From Micractinium sp. NFX-FRZ (taxonomy: Eukaryota; Chlorophyta; Trebouxiophyceae; Chlorellales; Chlorellaceae): DNA of 64,000 nucleotides. This document shows positions 46,262 to 58,700 of the stretch, piece after piece. The notes beneath the pieces were generated by a model. That model saw only the letters and a program-made list of their open reading frames with translations. It searched no databases and was not told where the DNA came from. The stretch covers positions 17,098-81,097 of the forward strand of contig JAPTJF010000288.1 of assembly GCA_029339195.1 (NCBI GenBank), read 5' to 3'. How positions within the stretch are numbered: the stretch's first letter is position 1; every line of letters starts with the position of its first letter. The position numbers and the translations under genes are program-made.

Positions 46262-46759
46262 GACACAGGCGGGCAGGGTGGGGAAGGTGCGGGTGCTTTC
46301 TAGCCTGACATCTCAGACTCGCGTGATGCTGGTGCTATCACCTTCGGCTCAAATCTTGGAGTGCTGCCACAGCCATTGATAGACCAGGTCTCAGCCCTGC
46401 CGCCTGCTCTTGGCCTCGAGTTTGCCTGGGGGCTGCCAAGCACTCGCCTGCCAGTCCCACCCTTTTCGCTGGCCCTCACCATGCCAACACCTGAAGGCGT
46501 GTGCCCAGCCCCAGAAGCCCGAGGGGGCGTCCTGGTAAGCGGCCAGCGGCCAAGAAGTGCGCAGCTGCGGCCGCGGGAACTGCTACACCGGTGCTGGCTG
46601 CGAGTGCCTTGTCTGCTAGGGGCGAGCGAGGGCCCCCAGTGTGGCCTCCAGCACCCTGTGTCGGGCGCCACCGCCCGCCCCGCCCGCCGCCGCTCTGCCC
46701 TTGCCCCGCTCACCGCGAACTGCCGCCCTGCCCGCCTCGCTGCCCCAACCCAGGGCGTC

Positions 46760-49195
46760 ATGGCGGCCACTGCACAAGTGTTCCTGGACAGCGACGGCAC
46801 CGTGTTTTGGATGCTGTTCCTGGCCGTTGTGCTGTTCATTGTGCAGTGGGTGCTCCTGTCCTTGTGGCGGTGGCCCCACACCAGCAAAGCGCTGGGCGCC
46901 GCCCGCGGCGGGCCGTGGCTGGTTCGCCTGGCGCCGCCGGCAGCAGCGGGCCCTCCGAGGCCAGCCCGCCCCGGCAACAGACCGGCCCATGAGGCGCTTA
47001 CCGGCCTTCTGCTGGAGGCTGTTTTTGGCCGGCTGGATGAACCCAGCAGGTGGGAAGTAATCGCGTGCCTCTGCTCATGCGCCGCCCTACTGCAAGCGCT
47101 GCCTGCCTGGCATGCACTTCACCTCAGGCAGCTCCTCTTATGGCAGCCATTCTTATGGCAGCACTGTGCGGTGCCGTGGCAGTGCCTCCCAACCCCTGGC
47201 AAGCCCGGCTTCCCTTGTGCAGGGTCGCCGCCATGGGTGTGTGCCGCGCCTGGCGGCAGCAGCTGCAGCAGTCCGCAGAGCTGCGCCCCACACTGCACCT
47301 GGGCTGCCCCGTGCGCGTCCAGGGCCCGCCTTTCTTCTCCTCTGGCACCTTCACTCCAGCCGGCCAGCAGCTGCTGCTCGATGCCCCCCAGCTGCCAGCT
47401 GGCGCCATTCGGATGGAGAGCTACTTTGGGGAGTGGCCCTCGTTTGCAGAGGCGGCACTTGCGCAGTTGCCCCCCGGCCTGACCGCTCTCCAGCTCGACT
47501 TCGTCCCGACAGATGCCATGCTGCGCCTGCTGCCTCGCTTCTCGAGGCTGGTCCGCCTGGAGGTGACGTATGACGGTGGGAGCCCGTATGCCCTGCTGAA
47601 TCCGGAGCTGCTGGTGCAAGGCCTGCCACCTGGCGTGACCAGCCTCAGGTGTGCACCGCACGTGCTGTTTTGGTGGGAGTGTGCAGGGCCTGCAGCCAGG
47701 TGTGCACCATGTGCCGAGGGGCGTCAGTGTTCTCGTGTGTGTGCTGGCTGCGGGGTGCTTGAGCGCATGCTTTGGTTTTGCGGCGGCCGGCGGTGCCAGC
47801 ACAGCACGGCTCTGCACCCCGGGCTGCCTGCTGTGGTTGCCCAGCAGCTGCGCCAGCTGCTCAAAGCGGGTCGCCCCGGGGCCCTGCACATTCCTGCAAA
47901 CCCAACCCTTCCTCTCACTGGCTCTGCAGCCTGGCGTTAAAGTCATATCGGGGCGTGGAGGAGAGCTTCATCCCGGCGCTGCACCGCCTGCCGCAGCTGC
48001 GCGCCCTCGGCCTGGCCTTTCCCTCTACCTATGGAGGCGGCTTGGCTGCCATGGCCGGCCTCCCGCTTACGCGCCTGAAGCTGGGGCGCTGGTGGGGCAC
48101 GCCAAGCACGATGTCGACGCTGGTGGAGGCATCCGCGCTGCGCAGGCTCAGGTGGGATGAAGATGTGATGGTGGCAGCGGCAGCAGCACTGGTGGCCGTG
48201 GTGAGCAGTTGCCGGCGTGGGGCGCTTTGCTGGCGCCAGTCTGGTGACAGCTCTGGCCGGGCCAGCTTGCACCAAACACAGCTGAAACAGTGCCACTGTG
48301 TGTACCACACAGTGTGTGGCTTCCAGCAAGCTGCTGCCAAAATGGCACTTGCCGGACCCAACAAGGGCCTATGGTGGCACCGCCGAGACCCACCCAGCCG
48401 CTTCGGCACGCTGGTGCCTGTTGCAATCCGTGCCATGGTCATGCTCACCAACCCCCGTCCTCCTCTGCCCGCTCCTTCCCCTCTCCTGTGCCTGCCTGCA
48501 GCATGCGTGCGGACACCGGGTACCAGATGGACGCTGTCGCCTGCCTCACGGCGCTCACCTCCCTGGCCCTAGAGGAGGACGGGCCTGTCCAATACCACCC
48601 CGCAGCCCTGGGCTGTCTCACCCGCCTGCAACAGCTGAGCATGAAGTGGTATGCCATCGCAGAAGTGTACTGGTCACCAGAGCTGCCCGCCAGCTGGGCG
48701 CAGCTCTCCCGCCTCACGTCGCTCGCCCTCAGCGCACACGCCTTCCCCGCCACGCCCGCCTGCGTGCGCCGCCTCACCTCGCTGCGCCGCCTCTCCCTGG
48801 TCAGCCGCTACGCCTCCGCCCCTCAGCTGCTGCCGGGGCCCTACCTGCACGGCCTGGAGGCGCTGGAGTGCCGCGGGAACCGGCCCTGCTTCATCCTGGC
48901 AGCAGTGGAGGGCCTGCTGGGCAACACTGAGACTGCCCTAAGCAACGTCACCAGCCCGCCAGAGCCAGCAGGCGTCCTCAGCAACCTGCGCAAGCTGCAC
49001 CTGTTCATGCCAGATGAGCTGGGGGACGCTGAGCTGGCGCTGCTGGCGGACGGGCTGCCACGCCTGCAGCAGCTGCGCATCGGCCGTGTGCCGCCCGTGC
49101 CTGCCTGGTGCGAGGCCCTGCTGAGGCGCAGGCCGGACCTGCACGTGTTTAGGGAGGTATGGCGTCTGTTTCCAACGCGGCAGGACGACGTGTAG
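46760..49195 (+). CDS. membrane-anchored F-box-like / leucine-rich repeat protein
   Basis: Probably an adaptor protein. Five exons close to 543 aa: 46760-47049, 47223-47648, 47930-48151, 48502-49195 (four coding exons joined by three introns; a further upstream start at 46481 is in frame). Near the N-terminus, residues about 14-36 form one strong hydrophobic helix (VFWMLFLAVVLFIVQWVLL). An F-box-like segment follows (ALTGLLLEAVFGRL, then RRVAAMGVCRAWRQQL). The rest carries degenerate leucine-rich repeats: LPPGLTALQLDF, FSRLVRLEVTYD, LPQLRALGLAFPS, LTALTSLALEED, LTRLQQLSMKWY, LSRLTSLALSAH, LTSLRRLSLVSR, LSNLRKLHLF, LPRLQQLRIG. Introns interrupt repeats at the same AG-C phase, typical of exon-unit LRR evolution. 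F-box assignment is weaker than the LRR assignment. No TGTAA was found downstream. Confidence 0.72.
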
Positions 49196-49757
49196 CGGCC
49201 GCTGTGCTTCAGTCGGGGGGCATGTGCCAAGCGGCGGCTGTGGGCCTGTGGGGGCAGAGCACGTGCATGGGCAATGGCTGCCACTGAAGTCGCGACTGCA
49301 GGCGCCAGGCTGGCTGGGCCCGCCCCTTCGCCCTTTCTCCCACGATCTCCCGACTTTGTGCTCTATACAATTTGGTTCAATGTGGCATGCCCCTACTCCT
49401 CTTTGCATGCTGCTCTTCAGCGCATTCAAGTTTGTACAGCAGGCATGAGAGCAGGGCTGCAGGGCACGCAGGCAGGCAGCGGGGCTGTAGGAGCGGTAAC
49501 AATGGGCTGGCCAGCAGTGCTGCTGCTTGAGTGCAGCCCCTTCAATGCACAACAAGTAACGATGTATACTGCATTGACAATCAGGCCAACGACAGCCCTA
49601 CAAATAAAGCTGGTGCCAGCAAGAGTTCCGAGGGGCTCAGACACTGGCTCCGCCCGCCCGGCTGGCACCGCCGCCGCAGCACGTCTTTCTGGACAGGCCT
49701 GCGCGCCCGCTAGTATCTTTACCGCCTTAAGGGTGCTCGCATACCCTGTCAGGCGCA
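49196..49757. other. intergenic region upstream of UPF1
   Basis: It holds the 3' flank of the LRR gene and the UPF1 promoter region. No gene or clear element seen. Confidence 0.5.
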
Positions 49758-52700
49758 ATGAGCGGGGAGCAGAGCCTATTCTCGCAGGCCGGCTTCGGCG
49801 CCTCGCAGGCGCAGTTCGACTTTGGGATCACAGAGAGCCAACTGAACACGCAAGTGGACTTTTCTTTTCTGGACTTCGCCAGCAGCCAGCAGCAGGACGG
49901 CGGCGGCGCCTTCGAAGACTATGGCGACTTGGGGCTGCAGGCGGCCTCCCAGGTGACAGCGGGAGGTGCAGTGCGATTGAAGACGCAAAGCCTGGCGGCC
50001 GCCCGCGACTTTGCCACACCATGTTGTCGCAATGCCGCCGCCGCCGCCGCCGCCTCTGCTGCCGCCTGCAAGACCCTGCCGGCTTCTGCCTGCTATTGCT
50101 CGCCGCCGCTCCACCCACTCTCACATCTTCCTGCGGAGCATGCTGTCTCTGCTGCCAGCTTGCCGCTCCAACTGCCGCTGACGCCACCCCTCTGGCGCGT
50201 CGCCCTCGCCGCGTCTCACGCTTTCCCTGCCTGCCTGTGCCCGCCCGCCCGCCCGCAGGTGCCCACCTTCCAGCCCACTCAGGGGGACGCTGCCCTGGGC
50301 CTGGATGCTGCGCTGAGTCAGCTGAACTTCCAGGAGCCAGCGGAGGTGGAGGCGGCAGTGGAGGAGGAGCAGCCTGCGGAGCTTCCGGAGTGGGCTTGCT
50401 CGTAAGCTGGGGGAAGGGGGGTGCTGCAGGGCGGAGTGGGCTTGCTTGTTAGCAGAGAGGGGCGGGCAGAGTTGGATGGAGTGGTGGGTGGGCTTGGGCA
50501 GGGAGGGCAGCAGGGTGGGTTGGCGGGTGGGCATGAGCTTACAGGAGCAGCAGGGTGTCATGGCGGGTGTGCATGAGCTTGCAGGAGCAGCAGGGTGAAG
50601 CGGGGGTGTGCGTAGGTAGGGAGGGGCGCAGACAGAAGCCAGGGCAGGAGTAGCAGAGGGCTAGCTGCCTTTTGACAGCCACCGTGGTGGGATGTGGCGG
50701 GCCTGGCAGGAGGTGGGGAGGGGCAGTGGACGGGGATGTGGTGTGGTCTGGAGGCTCAGCTGAACGACACGCCAGGCTGGCTGGAGAGAGAATTATCAAG
50801 GCGGCGCGGAGTCTGGCCCCATTCACGCGCTGTGCTCTTTGCCGCCAAAGTGCCGGCGTGTTGCGTGCGGCTGGGGCCTCTGGTGCATGCGTGTCATCTG
50901 CCATCTTCTTGTGCGATGCCCCTTGTCCTCCGCTATGCCCACCATCCGCGGCTGCCCTACCGCCCCCATCACCCCCCCATCGCCCCTCCCCCCTGCAGCT
51001 ACTGCGGCATCCACAACCCCGCCTGCGTCGTCAAGTGCCTCACCAGCGGCAAGTGGTTCTGCAACGGGCGCGTGACCGGCACCGCCTCGTGCATCGTCAC
51101 ACACCTGGTCAAAGCAAAGGTGGGTCTCGCATGGAGGTGGGGGTGTGTGGACAGGTGGATGTGTGGGTGGGCGGGGTGCCGTTCAACTGTGGCTCCTGCT
51201 TAGCTCTGAAGGTCCCTCTCCCCTCCTTAAAATTGGCGTCAATCGCCCTGCCTCCCTGCCCAAGGATAGGGCCCCTTCGTTGCCTGCTCTAACCTGCCAT
51301 GCCCAGCACCCCTCCCCCTACAACCCCCCCACACCTCCCTCGCCGCCCCTGGCACGTGAGGGTGGTGCCCCTGCACAAGTACAGCCCCCTCATGCATTCC
51401 GCTGTGTACGCATTTGTATCCTGCGGTGTTCAATGCTTCCCCCACCCCCACCTCCCCCCGCCTGCCCCCGGCAGGTCAAGGAGGTGTCCCTGCACAAGGA
51501 CAGCCCCCTGGGGGAGACGGTGCTGGAGTGCTACAACTCGGGGTCGCGCAACGTCTTTGGCCTGGGCTTTGTGCCGCTGAAGGACGAGAACACGGGTGAG
51601 AGGGGCAGCGTGGGGTGGGCTGGGGTGGCATGGCTGGGGTGGTTGCTTGGTTACGTAAGGGTGTGGCGAGGCAGGGAGTGGTGGGCCTGGGGTGTGGGCT
51701 GCCGAAGGATGGGAACGCGGGTGGGTGCAGGGTGAGGGGGCGCGTCATGAGATGGCGGGCAGTTAGGAGGGGGAGGGCCTGCAGTTCACACCCGCTGCCA
51801 CTCGACAGCCCCTTGCCACGCCGCCGCTGCCCTCGGCTGCTGCTACCAGTCCGCGCTCGCCTCTCACCACCTATCAACCCGCCGCGTCACCCACCTAGGT
51901 ACTACCCCACTCCCCGCCCCGCCCAGCCCAGCCCAGCCTGCAGTGCCCCTGCTGGCCCGGGATTAGGGGTTCATACACCCTAAACCCTCCCTTTCAACCC
52001 TGCACCCATTCCGCCTGCAGTGGTCCTGCTGGCGCGGGACACGCCCCCCGCCGCCCCCGGCATCAAGGACCTCAACATCGACATGACCCAGTGGCAGCCG
52101 CTGATTGAGGACCGAGCCTTTGTCTCCTGGCTGGTGCGCCGCCCGCATATGGCCAGCTAATGGGCTGTGTTTTGATGGGTTGCTGGCTGGTGCGCCGCCC
52201 GCCTTGCCCGCACGCACGGCCTGCTGTGAACCGCCAGCTAATCGGCCATTGACTAAAGCTAGTTGGCAGGGCAAGAAAGCGATGCCGTGCCACACAACTC
52301 GTTGGCACCGCCCTGAAGCTTGCTCCACAGCCCGCCTCTCTGGTTGCCCACTCGTCACTCTGCTCCCCGGCGTGTCTTGATTCACACCCGTGCCTTCCTT
52401 CGTGCGCTGCAGCTTGTCCTCCCGTCGCCAGCTTGCTCTTCTGGGTTTATTTGTCTTACATCTACGTGTCCCTCATGCGCTGCTGCAGGTCAAGGTTCCC
52501 AGTGAGCAGGAGGTGCTGCGGGCGCGCCATCTCACCTACCAGCAGGTCACGCGGCTGGAGGAGGTGTGGAGGAGCAACCCAAATGCCTCAGGTAAACCAT
52601 GTGCACAGGGACATGATGGGAGGATTGCAGGGCCGGACAGGGCTGCAGGGGGTTGCAGGGCAGGGCAGGGCTGGGAGGGGGTGCAGCAGATGCAGTGCCT

Positions 52701-55700
52701 TCGGTGCGCCGCGGGAGGCAAAGTGGGGAGTAACGTAGCAGGGGGGCAGGCAGGCGCAGTTGCAGGGTTGAGGTGAGGTGGGGTTTGGCCAGCACTGTGA
52801 AGCGGGGCAGCTTTGCAAAGCAGGCTCTTGCATATCAGGTGTGCCGGACTCTGCTTCGCTGCCAGTGCACCCACCCTTGCCGCCCACCCCCCTGCGTGCA
52901 TGCGCACCCCGCCTATGTACCGCCGCCTGCCTTTCCATTCCACCCCTCCCTCCCTCCCTGCCTGCGCGCCTGCCTGCCCGCATGCCCAGCCCACTCCCCC
53001 CTCTCCCTGCCCACCTGCCCGCCCGCCTGCAGTGGAGGAATTGAACCAGCCTGGGCAGGAGGAGGAGCCGTGCCCGGTGGCGCTGCGGTGCGCTGCGCCT
53101 GCTGCCCACCCGTGTGCCTGCTGCCCTGCTGCCCTGCATCAATCAGCGCCTGGGTCACCTCTTTCCGCATCACACTGTCTCTTTCTTCCCATGCTTCCGC
53201 CCCGTCGGTACATGGCCTGCGGTTTTCCCGGGCCTTTTCTACACACCCCTGCTTCCTGCGCACTCGTCCCGTCCCTCTTGACTACCCCGGCCTTGGCTCC
53301 TTTGTTTTGCCTGCAGCTACGTGCTGCATGTCATGGCCGTGCCAATGTGTGCTGCCCGCTCTCTGCACCCTTTCTCTTCCGCCTACCTTCACCTCCTCCC
53401 CCTTCCCTCCCTGTGTTGTGCAGGTACGACGATGCCTACCAGTACCAGAACATCTTTGGGCCGCTCATGAAGCTGGAAGCAGACTATGACAAGGCCATGA
53501 AAGAGAACCAGGTGCGGCGGGGGGTAAAGAGGAAGCTGCTTGAAAGAGCAGGCCTGCTGGAGCAGGGCAAATGTGTGTGCGTCTGCATTTTCAGGCGGGG
53601 TTCGGTGCATGGCCGCCTGTCAGGCGGTAAAGCAGAAAGTGGTGGGGCTGGCCAGGTCGTGTTTCTGTCACTCTGCGTGCCGCCCCCAGCATGCATCACC
53701 TTCCTTGCACATTCTTCCATGACCGATGCACACAGCACTTCCACCCTCTCCATGCACCCGGTACCCTTCGCCTTGCAAGCACCCGACAGCATACACCCCG
53801 CCCACAGCGCCTCCCCCCTCTCCCTCTTCCACCTCCCCGCCAGGTGCGGGAGAACGTGACTGTTCACTGGGGCGTGGGGCTGAACAAGAAGACCGTGGCG
53901 CGCTTTTTCTACCCCAAGGACTCGGCGGACCTGCGCCTCATGATTGGTGGGTATTGTTGAGGGGACAGTACGCAGGTTTAGCGGGGTGCAGGGTTGAGGC
54001 TTTGAGTGGTCTGGGTGGGGCATGGCATCTAGCCCCAAGGGCTCGGCAGGCCCTGCGCCTCATGATTGGTGGGTGGACGACTGGTGGGGTGGATGGTTGC
54101 GACTTGAAGTGGTTTGGGTGAGACATTTCCGGTACCCCACGGCCTCGGCGGACCCGCGCCTCATGATTGGTGAGGGGATGAGTAGTGGGGTGGGAGCAGT
54201 TCTGGTGGCGTGTTCCCTAACAGTGAGAGACGCAGAGGACCTGCCCATTTCGTGAGTGCAGCAGGATAGTGTGGGGCATCCCTTTGATGTGCTCTTCTCA
54301 GGCAGAAGCTGCCGCCAGCGCAGCCTGCACCCCACTTGCCCTTGTGGTCACGCTTTCTGGGTTGTCCGCCCACCCTTCACACACCTGCCCCCGCCGCTTA
54401 CCCACCACCGCCGCAAGCCTCCCACCCCCTCCCCGTGCAGGCGACGAGCTGCGGCTGCGCCACCCCTGCCCCCGGATAGGCTCTGCCCCCTGGGTGGGCA
54501 TCGGCTTTGTGTCCCGCCTGGACGATGCATCAGAGGAGGTGGCAATTGAGCTGCGGGGCAAGGAGAAGGGGCAGAGCAGCGCGCCCACCGACGTCACCAC
54601 GGGCTTTGTCAGTGAGTGGGTGGGGAGCAGGGGTGCGGGCTGGGTGGTGCGGTGGGGTGGGTGCAGTGGGCTGGCGGGCGGGTGGGGGGATGCACCTTGT
54701 TTCGGAGGATGGGTTTGGGCCACGCTCCGCCCCACGCGTCATGCCATCTTGCTGCTGCCTCGCTCCTACATCTCCCCTGCATGCAGTTGAGTACATCTGG
54801 TAGGGGCGAGCTACGAGGCATTCCCCGCCCTTCCCTGTTTGTCATGCACAAGCTCTCCATGCCAAATTTCCTGCCGCTGCCTGCAGTCGAGTACATCTGG
54901 AAGGGGACGAGCTACGAGCGCATGCAGCGCGCGATGCGGGCATTCGCGGTGGACGAGACCTCGGTGTCGGGCTACCTGTACCACAAGTGAGTGATGCGCT
55001 TTCGAGTGTGGTGTGGAGCTGGGTTCATGTTGCCGTGCTGTGCCGTGCCCTGCTGTGCTGTGCCAGCCTGCCTGCCTCTCTGCCTGGGCATTGCAAGGTG
55101 AAAGGGCCGGTGATGCCGGCTGCTCCATTGGCGCCTCCTTCCTCTTGATATCTATTTCACACCTCGTTCCACCCACCCCGCCGCAGGGTGCTGGGCCACC
55201 AGATTGAGGAGCAGGCGCTCAAGGTGACCATCCCCAAGCGCCTTTCGGCCCCGGGCCTGCCGGAGCTCAACCACTCGCAGGCGGAAGCTGTGCAGAAGGT
55301 GCTGCAGGCGCCGCTCAGCCTGATCCAGGGGCCGCCCGGCACAGGCAAGACCGTCACCTCGGCAACCATTGTGTACCAGGTGGGCCGGTGTGGGGTATGG
55401 GGTGCTGTGGGCTATGGGTGCTACCAGTTGTGTAGGCCTTCTTGTTATTGCTGACGAGCAAGTCAGGGATGGCGCAGAGCCTCTTGCAGGACAGCAGGTT
55501 GTCGGCGCTCTGCACAAGGGAGGAGGGTGCCTCCAATCTGCTGAACATCACATGCCCACGCCCACCCATTATGCACTCCCTCCGTTCCTCGCCCCCCTCA
55601 CCTCCATCCACCCACCCGCTCACCCGCCCCGCCCGCAGCTGGCGCGCATGGGGCAGGGGCAGGTGCTGGTGGCGGCCCCCTCCAACATTGCGGTGGATCA

Positions 55701-58700
55701 CCTGGCGGAGCGCATCTCGCAGACGGGCCTGCGGGTGGTGCGCCTGCAGGTGGGTGGGTGGGTGGGTGGGCTGTGGGGGCCAGACAGGCAGGATGGGACG
55801 GTGAGGGGCAGTGCGGAGAGGCGGCGTGGGGAGGCAGAGGCAGTGCAGCAAGGCGGTGCGCAGAGGCAGAGGCAGTGCGGAGAGGCAGGAGCTACGAGAA
55901 GCAGGGTAGGTGCTGGCAGGAGCTGCGAGAGATGCCCTTGCCTTGCGCAGGGCTTTTGGTGGCCAACTAGGCTTGGTTGAGGTACGCTGGCAATGCAGAT
56001 GTGGAGGCAGGCGCTGGCACATGCAACCACCTGGTTGAGCACATCTCACAGATGGGGCTTGGCCTGCCTTTCCGCCTGCCTGCCTCACACCTGCCCTGCT
56101 CCCCGCCCTGCCCCCTCACACAGGCTCGGTCCCGTGAGGTGGTGGCCAGCACAGTGGAGCACCTCACCCTGCACTATCAGGTGCGTGGGCCAGCGGGGTC
56201 CAACCGTGGAGGGGCGGCAGCGGTGGGTGGGGGCGCGGCGGGGGCGGGCACAAACGGCCCCACCTGCATCCCCACATCTCCCGCAGTTTGGCGGCCTTGG
56301 CAGGCGGGCGCTGCTTGCCGGGGCGGCATTAGTGGCCTTGGTGGGGTGTGGGGACGCTACCGGGGCGGCAGGGCTGCCCTCGCCCTGCGGCCTCCCCATC
56401 AATAGTTCCCCTGCATCACCCTACCCAGCACCCTTCCTCGGCTTGGTTTCTTCCCCTGCATCAACCTACGTTGGCAACCTTCTTTGCCTCCGCCCCCCCC
56501 GCCCAACAGGTGGAGCACCTGGACATCCCCGAAGCAACGGAGCTGCGCAAGCTGCGGCTGCTCAAGGAGGAGCTGGGGGAGCTGGCGGCGCAGGGTGGGT
56601 GGCTGCCCTGCTGTGCCTGCTGTGCCCGCCGCACTCGTGTGCTTTTCCTTTCAAGGGGAAGTTGTGGGTGGGTGGGTGGGTGGGCTCTTTCTGTTCACTC
56701 CACACTGCACTCTTGCTGAGAGTGTGTGTTGATGGTGAAGGAATAGCTGGCGGCGCAGGGTGGGTGCCTCTCCCCCGTTGTCCCGGTTCTGATTTCCTTC
56801 CTAGTTTGTGCGGCCTAGGTTGATGTTTCGCTGCTGACGGAGGAGCAGTGGGAGCTGGCCGCTCAGGGTGGGCTCCCTGTTTCCGATTAGAATACAGGTG
56901 GTGCCAGCCCCCTGCCTCTGCCGAGCTTCGCTGCCCCCTCCTCTCTCCCCCCCGCAGATGAGCGCAAGTACAAAGCGATCAAGCGCAGCCTGGAGCGTGA
57001 GATCCTGCAGGTGTGGTGTGGTGTGGGTGGTGAGAGGTGTGGGGGTGAGAAGCATATGGCAGGGGGCTGGTGTTGGGCGCAGATGTGCGGCACTCTTGTG
57101 GCCAGGTCGTGGGGCAGCACAAGTTGGGGTTAGGGTCGAGGGCAGAGCGTGAGCAGGGCCAGCGCATGCGCAGAGCAGGGAGTGTGCGGTGGTGTAAAGG
57201 GCAGCAGCTGCGCAGGCCACGCGCGACTTAGAGAGCGGTAGGTGGCAGGCTGCGGGCGCAAGCTTGATGCTGGCTGCGCCCGGCCCCTCCCTCACTGCCT
57301 GCCCCCTCCTTCTCCATGTGCCACGCCCACCCTGCCTGCCTGCTTCCCACCCCGCCACTCTCTGCATCTCTGCCCGCCGTGCAGGCTGCCGACGTGGTGT
57401 GCGCCACCTGCGTGGGCGCGGGCGACAGCCGCCTCCTCAACTTCCGCTTCCGCCGCCTGCTCATCGACGAGGCGACGCAGGCGGTGGAGCCGGAGGCCAT
57501 GATCCCGCTCGTCATGGGCGCCAAGCAGGTGGGCTGCTCTTTATGTACAGCCCTGGTTGGAGGAAAGTTGGGGGCAATAATATAATGGTGTCTTGGGCGG
57601 GGCTGGGCAAAGGCTACTGCTTCGCGGGACTACGCAGGTGAGGCAAGAGGCCCTGATCCTGCTGGTCATGGGCGCCAAGCAGGTGCGAGGGCGGGCACAA
57701 GGAGAAGGGAAGCAACTCCACAGATTTGTGTTGCTGAAGCGGAGGCGGAGTGCGGGTGTGCGAGGCCTGTTCAGATCAGCACACCTCCCACTGAACTCTC
57801 ACCCTGCCTCTTTCCCCTCCACTTCATTTTGCATCCCTGCCCCGCAGCTGGTGCTTGTGGGCGACCACTGCCAGCTGGGCCCCGTCATCATCAACAAGGC
57901 GGCCGCCCGCGCGGGCCTGTGCCAGTCGCTGTTTGAGCGGCTGATGCTGCTGGGGGTGAAGCCCATCCGGCTGGCGGTGCAGTACCGCATGCACCCCGCG
58001 CTCAGGTGGGGTTGCGGCGGCGTGGGAACCGCTTGGGCAGGGCAGAGGCGGGGTGGGCCAAAGGAGGGGGGCAGCGCCGAGGGGTGTGAGACAGCTTGCG
58101 CCTACGTTTGCCCACATGCCCTGCTGCCTGCTTCACACACATGTACACCCTTGCACTCCACTCGCAACTGCAACTCCATTCTCCACTCCCACCTTTTTCT
58201 TGTCAATCGTTGCAGCGAGTTCCCCAGCAACACCTTCTATGAGGGAGCCCTGCAGAACGGCATCACCGTGGCGGAGCGCACGCGGCCCCAGGTGGGCTGG
58301 TGGGCAGGCACTGAGTGGACACATGGCAGAGGGCAGGCCGGGCTTTTGCCCCCCGGCCAGCAGCCACATCTGCCCTGCGCACTGGTGTTGAGCACCAAGA
58401 TGTGCCTCCCTCGGCATTCGGGGCGCTCGCCCTCGCCCCATGCTCAGAATGCCACTCCCAGGCTCTCACACCCCGCCGCACCCGCCCACACTCCCTCCTC
58501 CTCTCCTCACGTGCCTTTGCTCCCCGTGCCCCCTCGTCTCCCTCCTCGCAGGTGCTCTTCCCCTGGCCCACCGACAAGCCCGCCATGTTCTACGTGCAGC
58601 TGGGCGCCGAAGAGATCTCGGCCTCGGGCACCTCGTACCTCAACCGCACCGAGGCGGCGGCCGTGGAGAAGGTGGTCACATTCCTGCTCAAGTCGGGTGG

